Shown: in pieces, positions 8,682 to 17,600 of the stretch | Position numbering within the stretch: position 1 is the stretch's first letter | Layout of the letters: the number at the start of each line of letters is the position of its first letter | NCBI RefSeq assembly: GCF_004364345.1 | Contig: NZ_SOCA01000004.1 | Span: forward strand, 186,001-250,000 | Length of the DNA: 64,000 bases | Source of the DNA: Prosthecobacter fusiformis | GTDB taxonomy: Bacteria > Verrucomicrobiota > Verrucomicrobiia > Verrucomicrobiales > Verrucomicrobiaceae | Reading direction: 5' to 3' | Made by a program: the position numbers and the translations under genes | Notes under the pieces: generated by a model | The model's input: only the letters and a program-made list of their open reading frames with translations | Told to the model about the DNA's origin: nothing | Databases searched by the model: none

Positions 8682-8950
8682 GCACTCACCTCCTCACGTG
8701 AGATTTCCGTATCCATGGCCTGCTGAAGGGCATCGAGCATTTTTTCTCGCGTGTCGGTGGCGGAATATAGCTTCAAGGGAATCTGCCGCACTTGTTCGCG
8801 GAGTTGAGTGAGAAAGTAGATGCGCATCTCCGAAGATTTGATGCCGAGTTTGTTGGTGATTTGAAGGAAGGTAGTGGGGTCGATCCAGCGCTGCGTGGTC
8901 ATCTCCAGCAACTCACGCATGAGGTCATGGGCTGTGTATTCATTGGCCAT
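8678..8950 (-). CDS. tyeA: TyeA-like T3SS gatekeeper subunit
   Basis: Encodes 90 residues from the ATG at 8950 (MANEYTAHDLMRELLEMTTQ). TyeA of Yersinia has 92 residues. The sequence HDLMRELLEMTTQRW, the ITNKLGIKSSEMRIYFLTQL segment and the C-terminal helix DTREKMLDALQQAM follow the TyeA pattern closely. TyeA binds the C-terminus of YopN to form the calcium-responsive plug that blocks secretion before host contact. The first 11 bp overlap the 3' end of the yopN homologue. In some bacteria the two are fused, but here a stop and a frame change keep them separate. Confidence 0.85.
   Translation of the reverse strand: MANEYTAHDLMRELLEMTTQRWIDPTTFLQITNKLGIKSSEMRIYFLTQLREQVRQIPLKLYSATDTREKMLDALQQAMDTEISREEVSA
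8686..8695 (-). promoter_or_regulatory. Strong Shine-Dalgarno of the SycN-like gene, inside tyeA
   Basis: On the minus strand the sequence reads GAGGAGGTGA four bases before the GTG at 8681. It lies within the last codons of the tyeA reading frame and justifies the GTG start with its GTGA stop/start overlap. Confidence 0.75.
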
Positions 8951-9842
8951 GCGTGAAGGAAAAGGATGGGGCGGTTGTAGAGGGGCGCACTTTGTCCACC
9001 AGATCGGCCAGCACACGGTAGAGGTTCCCCATCTGCTGAACGTAGTTGATGTTATTCACCGCAGTTTCGAGATGAGCAGATTCAATGGAAGGTCCCATCC
9101 CGTGAGCATCCAAGTCACTGCCTGCCGCTTGAATCAAAAAGTCCAGGGCCTGAGTAAAACGACTCTCACCATAGCGCCCCATGATGGCTTGATACATGTC
9201 TGAAACGGTCGGGCGACCAAGCACCGCGTAGCGGTAGAGGTCCCTCAATTTTTCCAGTTGTTCGAGACCCTGCTTGGAAAAGCTGAGTACATCGGTAGCG
9301 ATGTTAATGCCTGCTCGAATAGCGGGTCCGGCCTCCTTGAGTAGCGTCTCCTTCACTGAGCTGACCTTGCCTAGCAGAGCGTCATGCCCGCCTTCGTTCT
9401 TCAGCGCTTCTTCAGCAAAGGCAATGGCTGCATACTGCTCGGAGACATCGCTAAACTCGCGCTTCAGCATGTCGCGGATATCCTGCTCGCTGGCCTTTTC
9501 CCCCTTTTGCTTTAGTGCGTCAAGAAACTCATGCAACTTGCGGGGTGTCTGCGAATCGCCCATCATGTTGACGTATTTATCCGCCAGCTCGGTGGCACTC
9601 AGGCGCAAGGATTCTTTGGTGCCGGCCTTACGCTCGGAGAGTTTCTTCTCCACCTTCTCTGAGGCGGCAAAGGTCATCTCTTCAGCGGCATTAGCCAGCG
9701 CGGTTGAGGCATCTTGTTGAGTGACTGTTTGGCCTTTGAAGTTGCCTTCCTGGCGCTGCGCCTGGGCAAGGCTGTCTGCCAATCCTTCTTTGCTTGAGAA
9801 AGAACTCACAAGCGCACGCACATCCGGGCCGATGGCACTCAT
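8940..9842 (-). CDS. sctW: T3SS gatekeeper SctW (YopN/HrpJ family)
   Basis: Encodes 300 residues; YopN has 293. An N-terminal secretion-signal and chaperone-binding region (~1-75) is followed by the helical HrpJ/YopN domain (LSATELADKYVNMMGDSQTP, EQDIRDMLKREFSDVSEQYA, TVSDMYQAIMGRYGESRFTQ). The C-terminal region around LETAVNNINYVQQMGNLYRV is where TyeA would bind. It works as the plug that orders translocators before effectors. It has an unusually good ribosome binding site 4 bp upstream and a 124-bp gap before it, so transcription may restart here. Confidence 0.88.
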   Translation of the reverse strand: MSAIGPDVRALVSSFSSKEGLADSLAQAQRQEGNFKGQTVTQQDASTALANAAEEMTFAASEKVEKKLSERKAGTKESLRLSATELADKYVNMMGDSQTPRKLHEFLDALKQKGEKASEQDIRDMLKREFSDVSEQYAAIAFAEEALKNEGGHDALLGKVSSVKETLLKEAGPAIRAGINIATDVLSFSKQGLEQLEKLRDLYRYAVLGRPTVSDMYQAIMGRYGESRFTQALDFLIQAAGSDLDAHGMGPSIESAHLETAVNNINYVQQMGNLYRVLADLVDKVRPSTTAPSFSFTHGQ

Positions 9843-9846
9843 GGTG

Positions 9847-9854
9847 TCACCTCC
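9847..9854 (-). promoter_or_regulatory. Strong Shine-Dalgarno of sctW
   Basis: On the minus strand the sequence reads GGAGGTGA, four bases before the ATG at 9842. It is a near-perfect anti-16S match in a cluster where most starts lack one, and it fixes the sctW start. Confidence 0.8.
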
Positions 9855-9966
9855 TGGCTCTTAAAATACTGATGTTGCGTAGCATCCCAAAACACGATCA
9901 TCACTGATGTGCTTAACCTTTCCTTGCTGGCGGATTACATGCTCTGATGTTATTTCATGAGAGACT

Positions 9967-10977
9967 TCAAATGTTGGCCCTCTGAAGGATCTGATGCTGA
10001 TTGGAAAGAAAATCTTGATAGAGTTTGAGCACCATATCAGAGAGTGTCTTGGCGATGTTGGCCAGCTCCTCCGTGATGGATTCGGCCTCCTGCAAAAGTT
10101 TCTGCGTCGCTTCAAATTTCTTTTGGGTCACGCCTGCAAGATCGGCTTCGAGTTTTAACACCGCAGCATCCTCCTTCATCTTGGCGGAGGCGAGACCTGC
10201 ACCGCCGGAGACGATCTGGCCGAAAGCCTGGCCCACTCCGCTGCCCAGTTGGGCACCCATGAGGCCAGCCCCAGACTTCGCGCCGTAGGCGCCACCCCCT
10301 ATGGTGCTGGCAATGGACAGCGCCCCGGAGATGATGCTGCCGATGGCCTCTGCGCGCGCAGCCTCAATTTCCTTCATGGTTGAAGCGTAGTTCTTCTCCG
10401 CCGCGATCTGCATCTGCTTTGCTTGGTCCAGCACGTTGTCGTATTGAGCCATCACCAGGTGATGTTTTGCTTCACCGGCGAGTTGACGCAGTTCCTGGGC
10501 AGCAATGAGCATCTTTCCAAGGAACTCGGCAAAGTCCGGGTAGGTGCTGCTGTTGATCATATCGAAGAGCTGCGTCTCCGCCTTCTTCGCTTGCTCCTCA
10601 ATGCCTGTGAACATGTGGGTCAGCGCCACCGCATTTTCCTGAACGAATGACTTGCCGCCCTTGATCATGCTCGCTGCGAGTTCTCCCACCTGCTGATTGA
10701 GCAGCAGCACGGCAGCCGTAGTGGTCATACCTTTCAGCGCATTCAAATCCAGGTTTTTGAGCTGCTGCATGACTTCATTCAGTGCGATATCTTCCGGCCC
10801 AATCAGAGGGAAACTCAGCGTGATGGCGGGGGAGGATGTGCCTTGGGTATTCTCTGTGCCTGAGGTAATGCTGACAGTCAGCGTTTTGTTTGTCTGACTC
10901 GTTTGCTGTGTCTGGTTGGTGTCAGTCACCTGTGAAGGTGTGATGGTCGGCGTGGAAATGCTGAAGGAGACGTTCAT
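9967..10977 (-). CDS. sctB: T3SS minor translocator SctB (YopD-like)
   Basis: Encodes 336 residues. The N-terminus (~1-60) is Ser/Thr/Gln-rich, as expected for a secretion signal. It is followed by helical stretches, a Gly/Ala/Ser-rich hydrophobic region (~211-264, including AIGSIISGALSIASTIGGGA) and a C-terminal coiled coil (LKLEADLAGVTQKKFEATQK onwards). This one-hydrophobic-region layout is that of YopD/IpaC-type translocators, which form the host-membrane pore with the YopB partner. The gene follows the YopB-like gene after 39 bp and precedes sctW. The order lcrH-yopB-yopD is conserved. Confidence 0.8.
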   Translation of the reverse strand: MNVSFSISTPTITPSQVTDTNQTQQTSQTNKTLTVSITSGTENTQGTSSPAITLSFPLIGPEDIALNEVMQQLKNLDLNALKGMTTTAAVLLLNQQVGELAASMIKGGKSFVQENAVALTHMFTGIEEQAKKAETQLFDMINSSTYPDFAEFLGKMLIAAQELRQLAGEAKHHLVMAQYDNVLDQAKQMQIAAEKNYASTMKEIEAARAEAIGSIISGALSIASTIGGGAYGAKSGAGLMGAQLGSGVGQAFGQIVSGGAGLASAKMKEDAAVLKLEADLAGVTQKKFEATQKLLQEAESITEELANIAKTLSDMVLKLYQDFLSNQHQILQRANI

Positions 10978-11016
10978 AAGTCTGGCAGAAAGTTGAGGTT
11001 CATGGAACAGTGCTGA

Positions 11017-12432
11017 TCAAGCGGCTTGGAAGCGCATCAGGTCCTTCATCGAACTGGCTGTTTCGTCAGCCGCATTGAATATGGAAGAGATTGTTTCCAT
11101 GGAGGACTCCAGCATGTTTTGAAGATCCTCCTGAAGTTGCTCAATCGTCTTTCGCAACAATTCGATCATGGCCTGGATGGCCTTGGCCTGTGCTTCGGCC
11201 TCATCCGCTTTGCGCCTGGCCTCTGCTGCGTCCTCACGGATGTCCGCTACAATAACTCCCGCCACGCCCTGTGTGATTTGGGTGGAGCCTTGAATGATGG
11301 CGCTGGTGATGGCCTGCCGCGCAGCGAGATCCAACAAGGGCCGCAAGGCCTGAAACAGCGATTCCTTCATGATTGCACCGGCGGCTTCCAGGGCTGCATT
11401 CTTGGCAGCTTCTTTGACACCCGCAGAGGCACCGTCTTTGGCGGCCGCTTTTGCGGCGGCTGCAGCAAACTCCAATGCCGTTTCAGAGGGCAGCCGCTTG
11501 ATGAGCTGCTCGGTTCCTTCTTTGAGGGCCTGCTTGCCTGCTTCTTCGATGCCCTCCTTCGTCAGTTCCATGGCAAGTTTCTGTGTGCCTTTGCTGGCAA
11601 TTTCTTGGAACAGTTCTCCGCCCACCTTTGGCAACTGCTGCATGATCTCTTTGGTGGACAATTGGATGCCTTTCTCGGCCAGCTTGCCTGCGGCCATGGT
11701 GGCACCTTGCCGGATGCCACTGACCATCGCTCCAATACCACCGACCATCGCTGCGCCCATGGCGACATAGCCCAGGATTTCTGTGGCCTTGTTCATACCT
11801 TGAATGGCCTTGTCGCTGAGAAAACCACCACCACCGGCGGCCTTGACGACGGAATCTATCGCCATGACCAAGTTGATCACGGCTGAGGCCATGAGTGCCG
11901 CAGTTGCCGCAAATAAACCTGCTGCTGCAGCAACGTTTCCGGTAAGTGCATAACCGATGGCCGCAATCGCGGTAAAGACGGCGGAGATGATGTCAAAGAT
12001 CGCTTTGAAGAAGTTGGCGATCGCTTGGAAGATATTCACTTTCTTGTCAGCCTCGCGCTTCTTCTCGGCTTCCTTCTCGATGTTCTTCATCTGGTCCTTC
12101 ATCTTGTCGAGCTGCTCACGGTTCTCGCGGTTCAGTTCGTTTAGGCGACCTTCGATTTCGTTCTTAGAGACGGCAGTCATCAACTCATTCAGCGCATCTT
12201 GTAGCAGGCCGATGCGGAGGGTTAAATCGGCGGCGCTTAAGTTTACCTTCGGTGCGGACAGTTGCATCACGCCATCTTTGGGTGGCAGCATCCCGGTCGA
12301 ATCGACCGTGGTCAGCAGGGTCAGCGCTTTGGTGAGGGACTCGGTGGCGGTCTTCTTGACTTCCTTCAGCGTGGTATGAAGAGAGCCTGGGTCGAAGCCG
12401 GCGACTGTGGATGGATTGTTAGTGATGTTCAT
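11017..12432 (-). CDS. sctE: T3SS major translocator SctE (YopB/IpaB-like)
   Basis: Encodes 471 residues. A charged coiled coil at ~85-130 (LNELNRENREQLDKMKDQMK) precedes a long hydrophobic hairpin. The hairpin has two membrane regions, ~140-195 (IANFFKAIFDIISAVFTAIA, AAAGLFAATAALMASAVINL) and ~216-240 (LGYVAMGAAMVGGIGAMVSG). The C-terminal half is Ala/Glu/Lys-rich and helical, ending in a coiled coil. This is the architecture of YopB/IpaB/SipB translocators that insert into the host membrane. Its start overlaps the stop of the LcrH-like chaperone gene (ATGA at 12429-12432), so chaperone and client are coupled. Confidence 0.88.
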   Translation of the reverse strand: MNITNNPSTVAGFDPGSLHTTLKEVKKTATESLTKALTLLTTVDSTGMLPPKDGVMQLSAPKVNLSAADLTLRIGLLQDALNELMTAVSKNEIEGRLNELNRENREQLDKMKDQMKNIEKEAEKKREADKKVNIFQAIANFFKAIFDIISAVFTAIAAIGYALTGNVAAAAGLFAATAALMASAVINLVMAIDSVVKAAGGGGFLSDKAIQGMNKATEILGYVAMGAAMVGGIGAMVSGIRQGATMAAGKLAEKGIQLSTKEIMQQLPKVGGELFQEIASKGTQKLAMELTKEGIEEAGKQALKEGTEQLIKRLPSETALEFAAAAAKAAAKDGASAGVKEAAKNAALEAAGAIMKESLFQALRPLLDLAARQAITSAIIQGSTQITQGVAGVIVADIREDAAEARRKADEAEAQAKAIQAMIELLRKTIEQLQEDLQNMLESSMETISSIFNAADETASSMKDLMRFQAA

Positions 12433-12959
12433 GGCCTGACTCCAGCGTTTTCGTTTTTAGAGAGTAGTTCGAGAAGGTTTTCCGCCTGCTCCACGATCGC
12501 TGCATGCTGCGGCTTTTTTCCGGACACAAAAACACAGGCGTGGAGGGCCCCTTCGGCATCGGCGACCTTGCCTGCGGCAAGGAAGCACTTGGCCATCATC
12601 AGCGGTGGCAGAGGGTCTTCCATGTCCAGCATGGCCAGGTAACCATAGGCTTTGATGGCCAAGTCGTACTTCTTCTGCAATTCACGGCTGGCGGCGAGGC
12701 CGGTCCAGTAGCGACGTTCGAAGTGATTGAGCACGCTCAGCAGTTGGAAAATCCGCTCGGCTTCATCATATTTGCCCGCGTTGTATTGATTGTAACCCAC
12801 CATGTAAATGACCTCCATGCTCTGTGGTGTGAGGTTGGTGAAGTCTTGGTAAGTGCGGCCATTGGCACCGAACTTTTCGAAGAAGTTTTTCCAGTCTTCG
12901 GGGGAATCAAAAGGCAGGCCGCCTGCTGCGGCTTTGACGGTTTCGTTGGGCATGGTCAT
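12429..12959 (-). CDS. LcrH/SycD class II translocator chaperone
   Basis: Encodes 176 residues. It begins with an N-terminal helix (DSPEDWKNFFEKFGANGRTY) and continues with three TPRs (MEVIYMVGYNQYNAGKYDEA, ERRYWTGLAASRELQKKYDL, PPLMMAKCFLAAGKVADAEG), the pattern of LcrH/SycD/IpgC. Such chaperones bind both hydrophobic translocators in the cytoplasm. The gene directly precedes sctE and sctB, its presumed clients. The related family member in Yersinia also has a regulatory role in low-calcium control; whether that holds here is unknown. Confidence 0.9.
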   Translation of the reverse strand: MTMPNETVKAAAGGLPFDSPEDWKNFFEKFGANGRTYQDFTNLTPQSMEVIYMVGYNQYNAGKYDEAERIFQLLSVLNHFERRYWTGLAASRELQKKYDLAIKAYGYLAMLDMEDPLPPLMMAKCFLAAGKVADAEGALHACVFVSGKKPQHAAIVEQAENLLELLSKNENAGVRP

Positions 12960-12989
12960 GGTGGGAGGAGAGTGCGTTTATGATTAATA

Positions 12990-14285
12990 TCAGGCCACGT
13001 TGCGGATTTGGCTCTTCACGAGGCCATCCATTTTTTCCTGAATCTTGCTCAACACTTCATAAGCTTGGTTGAAGCGGTTCAGTGTGGTCTGGTAGTCCAG
13101 CATCGCGTCCTGAGATTGCGTGGATTTGCGGTCGATGTAGGCCTTGAGGCTGCTACGGCTGCTGCCCCACTCGGAGTAGTTTTGCCGGTCGTCGTTGCCG
13201 TTGTTCTCGTAGAGCATGTCTCCCTTCGTCGCGTTGGTGGCTTCAAAGAAATCCATGTTCTGTGTTTCATAGCTCAGGTCGGGATTCACCGTTTTGCCAT
13301 CGGCTGATTGGGCGCGTGTCTTGCCTGCCTGGGCTTCCAGATCGGCATAGGCAGAATTGGCCTTAGCCAGGTCATCGCGTATTTCGGAGGTGACCGCTTC
13401 TTTCATATTGAGCTGCCCCCGTAAAATCCGAATGCGTGCCTCAATGAAGTAGTAAAGGTACATACTCGGAGACAAGTTGACGGTGTTGTACTCAAAGCCG
13501 TAGGCGTTGTTGACCAGAGGTTGAAGATTCTGATCGACCTCGATGTAAATCGAGTTGGTGTTTCCATTCCCCGTCGTGGCAACCGTGGAATCAACGGCTT
13601 GACCATTGAGCGTTCCGGCAACGGTGAGCTTGTTGATATCTGAAATGGGAGCGCCTTTGGCGATGAGAAAGTAACGGAAAATGGGATTGCCATTCGCATC
13701 GACTTGGCCCGTTTTCTGAGTCGCCACTCGATCATAGACAACGTCGGGGCTGTTGGCCGTTGGCAGCGTGCGTTCTGAGATGGAGGTGACGACGTTGACC
13801 GATTCACCGGGATTATTTTTCATCTTGTTTCCCTCGGCGAACACGGCGTCGATCCACGACGAATACATGTCATAAACTGTGTGACCTCCTTCATTGGGCC
13901 CACTTTTGAGCAAGCTTTTTTGCTGATCCGGCGTCAGGTCACTGAAATTATTTACCACTGACCCGTTAAGGAGATATTGTCCGTCTGCGTTGTAGCTCAC
14001 GCCGGGGTTGCGATAGTTTTCGCTCTTCAGCATCAGTGCGAGAACTTCTTCCATGAACTCCCGTTTCAAAAAGTCTGCATCATAAGGGAAATCTTCGTTG
14101 CCGACCTTTGCACCATCCGTAATGGCGTTTTGAAAATTGGCGATTCGCTGATCCAGAGCAATGATGTCATTCTGGATGGCTTCAGTACCGTTTTCGCGGA
14201 AGTAATTAAGATGGAGCTGTTCGGTGGCGTTGGCCCCATAATAAAGTGAGGCCAAGGTATCGGTTTTAAAATTGATTTCTGCCAT
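12990..14285 (-). CDS. Putative needle-tip protein in the lcrV position (SctA)
   Basis: Encodes 431 residues. It sits between LcrG-like and LcrH-like genes, the place of lcrV. N-terminal helices (IQNDIIALDQRIANFQNAIT, LKREFMEEVLALMLKSENYR) and C-terminal helices (LDYQTTLNRFNQAYEVLSKI, QEKMDGLVKSQIRNVA) flank a large, probably beta-rich middle (~130-310). LcrV likewise has two long coiled-coil helices framing a globular part, with the C-terminal helix needed for tip assembly. The protein is about 100 residues longer than LcrV and shares no obvious motif by eye, so the call rests on synteny and domain layout. Confidence 0.5.
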   Translation of the reverse strand: MAEINFKTDTLASLYYGANATEQLHLNYFRENGTEAIQNDIIALDQRIANFQNAITDGAKVGNEDFPYDADFLKREFMEEVLALMLKSENYRNPGVSYNADGQYLLNGSVVNNFSDLTPDQQKSLLKSGPNEGGHTVYDMYSSWIDAVFAEGNKMKNNPGESVNVVTSISERTLPTANSPDVVYDRVATQKTGQVDANGNPIFRYFLIAKGAPISDINKLTVAGTLNGQAVDSTVATTGNGNTNSIYIEVDQNLQPLVNNAYGFEYNTVNLSPSMYLYYFIEARIRILRGQLNMKEAVTSEIRDDLAKANSAYADLEAQAGKTRAQSADGKTVNPDLSYETQNMDFFEATNATKGDMLYENNGNDDRQNYSEWGSSRSSLKAYIDRKSTQSQDAMLDYQTTLNRFNQAYEVLSKIQEKMDGLVKSQIRNVA

Positions 14286-14303
14286 GGTCTTGGGGAGTGA
14301 AAA

Positions 14304-14624
14304 CTAAATTCGGTAGCGATTGCCGATTGCGCGGGTGCTTACAGCGACAGGTGCCGGTTTGCTTTTAAAGGGATCCAGCTCATCGATGCGTTGGTCGATC
14401 TGACTGAGTTCTGCGATGATTTTGGCAAAGATGATGCGGTGCCTTTCCGGCACTTGCTCGCTGAACAGCACCTGCTCTCCAACTCCGAGCACCAAGTCAT
14501 GCTCGCGATAAAATCTGTCCATGCGTTCAATGGCTGCCTTACCTTGCGCTAGCAGTATATCCACCTGCGTTAGATGCGCTTGGATGCGTTCGGTCTCGCT
14601 CAGTTCTGGGGGGGCTTCACTCAT
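14304..14624 (-). CDS. LcrG-like small T3SS protein
   Basis: Encodes 106 residues, helical and charged (TERIQAHLTQVDILLAQGKA, RHRIIFAKIIAELSQIDQRI). LcrG has 95 residues and forms a helical hairpin that binds LcrV in the cytoplasm and helps block secretion. The gene lies 18 bp before the putative tip protein gene, as lcrG does before lcrV. Size, helical content and position agree; no specific signature is visible. Confidence 0.5.
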   Translation of the reverse strand: MSEAPPELSETERIQAHLTQVDILLAQGKAAIERMDRFYREHDLVLGVGEQVLFSEQVPERHRIIFAKIIAELSQIDQRIDELDPFKSKPAPVAVSTRAIGNRYRI

Positions 14625-14636
14625 GTTTGGAGGGGC

Positions 14637-17600
14637 TTACACCATCATGCCGGACTGAACCGCGCGGGAGACGAGGTTGCTCTGGCTGGCGGGTGTGTTG
14701 TCTTCGGTGCTGCCCCACTCCGTGCCCCAGTCTTTGCGGAGATCCTTCATGCGATCATCAAAGATCGCTTGCTGCTCATCGGAGAGATCATCGCTCTTCA
14801 CCACTTCTCGCACGAGATCATCGGTCTCAATGAGCGAGACAAACTTCTGCACGATCTCCTGGGATTGGGTGAATAGCGTGCTGGCCTGACTGAGCTGCCG
14901 CTGCTGTGTTTGCAGCGCCTTACTCAGATTTTCCTCAATGATCTTCATCAGTTCAGGATCAGTCTGGAAATTGCCTGTGATGGTGCCGAGCGCTTGTGAA
15001 TCACTACTTTGGAAAACAACGCCTGTTCCCGCACTCGTGCTGGATGATGTCGGACTGTTGTTACCCACAAGGCCATAGGTGCTGAGTGCCGAGAGAAGGT
15101 TCTGTAAACCGAGACGCATCTCGGGGGCGGACGGAGCCTCAGAACCGGATTGGCCCGTGCTTTGCCCTACGCCCGCAGAGCCCAGTGCTGCTAACCCTTG
15201 AAGCACCAGCATTACTTGCTCCGAGGTGCGTGAGAGGTCGCTCAATGTCCCCGATACGCTGCCCTGACCAGTGTTGGTATCCGCAGAGCTGTATTGAGCT
15301 TTTCCGGATAACATGTCCGCCACTTGCTGCAACACGTTCGATAGCTGTGGAAGTGTAGAGGCTGATTTCCCTGTCAACACTTCCAGCAACTGTTGCGCTG
15401 AACCCGGCAGGGGCGGGGTGGTGTTAGACGGAGTTTGAGTGGGCTGCTGTGGAAAGGTGAGCGGTCCTTCTTTCGCGCCATCGGCTTGCGCAAGAGTGGC
15501 TCCAAGCTGCTCCAAATCTCTCAAAAATTCTAGCAGTGAACTCGCTGTTGTTTGAGGTGAGGATGTCACAGGCGCCAGATTTGCGAGATCCCTTTGATCC
15601 GAGAGAGAAACGACACCTAGCTGTGCCAGCGTAGTCAACAGTGCCTCCAGCCCTAGTGATAGGTTTTGTGGGTTCACCATCGTTGGCGTGGAGTTATCGA
15701 GTGACGACAATTGAGTGAGCAATTCCGCCAAAGCATTGCCTGTTGGCGCAGCAGCAGACTCTGCGGTAATGGGCGGAGTCAGGGAAATGTCGGCCAAGTC
15801 TTGTGCACCTCCGTTGACTGGTGCCGGGCCAGCTTGAATCGAATCTTGGCTCGTTTCTTCAGGCTGAGCCTGGGGGGAGGGGAGGTTTTTGGATATCCCC
15901 ATTGGTGTGCTGTTTTCCGACTCACTGGAATTTGCAGCAGTGCCTGGCAGGGCTGAATTTGGCCCTTCATTGCCCATGGCAGTTGGGCTGTTAACAGTTG
16001 GCTCCTGTGGTTTTGGGGGCAGCTCAAGAATGTTCAAGTTTCCTCCCCCGAGAATGCCGGAAAGCAGACGCCCTGCCCGGCGCAGACTATCGCCCAGAGG
16101 ATCGTTAATGGGAGTGTTAGCTGACTGTCCTGGGGTGCTGCTCGTAGATATTTCAGCGGTGCCAGGAAGAAGTGTTGGCGGGATTTGGGGCAAGGTCGGC
16201 ACTAGGCCACCGCTCTGTGTGAGGGTGTTGAGCTGTTCCAAGACATTGGTCGCGCTCGCTTCAATGTTCCCTTGTTGCGGATCAATGAGCGCATTCCCTT
16301 GCAACAATTGCAGAGCGGAAACCAGGCGTCGCTCAATGGCCTGAAGCTCGGCTTTGGCGGAGGCACTTTCTACCCCACGCTCTTCAGCGCTCTTATCGGC
16401 CTGCTTGCGCAGCAGTTCGATGATTTCATTGAGTTCATTGAGGGCTTGGTTAGCGGCAGCGATCCTGGCCAGAGCTTGTTCATAAGCATCTTGAATCTGC
16501 CGGATGTAGCTTTCGGTTTGAATCGCTACATCCATCAGCTCAATGTTGTTGAGCTTACCATCGCCATCGTAGTCGTAGTCCGAGATGCCCATCTCGGTGA
16601 TGAAAGCCTGGAAGTCGGACGATATGGCCACATCCGTCGGGTCAAGTCGCAGCTCATTGCTGATGGGGGAGGTCGCAATGATTTCGCGCCCGCCGGCATC
16701 ACCCAGAAAGTTGCCGTTGTTCCTCCATCGGCCCGCATTTCCATCTGATTCGAGGATGTATCCATCGTTGCTGCTGCGGTCCGCATTACGTCCATTGAGC
16801 TCAGAGTAAGAGCTCACATTCGGCCAGGCATTGCCATTGACATTACCAATGGTGAAGGCATGAACTCCGCGACTGATAAGCAAATCCCCAGGCGAACCTG
16901 GGTTGACCGTGATCTTCGTCTGATTCGGCAATACAAACGTGGATGTGTGATCGAATTTCCAGCCCGCCCCTCCCTTGAGATTGTCCACACTGCCATTGGG
17001 ATGCACCAGGATGCCCTCACCCGAGGCATCCGCCATAGTCCAGTAACCTGAATTGCCCCAGGTGGAAAGAGAGTAGCCTCCGCCTAAATCATGGGTCGTC
17101 GGCGTCTGGCTGCGAATTTGTACAATCGGAGAGGTAGTGACAAAATTCAGGACGCTGTCCGCATGGTCGATCACCTTCTGTGCCTCTCTGCGAACTTCAT
17201 TGGTGGCGTTGTAGCGACTCGTTGGAAATGGAGTCATCCCCGCAAGCTGACCGAGGAGCGTACTGGCATTGTCCCGGGCAGCTGTCGCGTTATTCAGCGC
17301 ATTGGTAGCATGATATCGAGCTGCGTTAGGATCGGCCTGATTCACCAGATAAGCCGTGGCCAGCTCCAGTTCATCAGCGGCATGTTTCACACTGTTCGCA
17401 TAACCCCGCTCAGGATTGGAAGCTCCCGTGCCGTTCACAGCATTTTGGGCAGTGGATTGAATGTTCTGTGCTGTTGTGCGATACGGCCAGCTCTGCGTTC
17501 TCATGCCATTCACCACCGCCGTGGTGTGCTGCGATTGAAGTCCTCCGGAAGCGGGACCAAAAGGATCCTTCAATGCTTCAATGTTGGCTTCCTCAATCTT

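Noticed and set aside
9861..10115. 84-residue open frame at the sctW-sctB junction
   Set aside because: Mostly overlaps the end of sctB in another frame and has an Arg/Ser/Pro-rich shadow composition.
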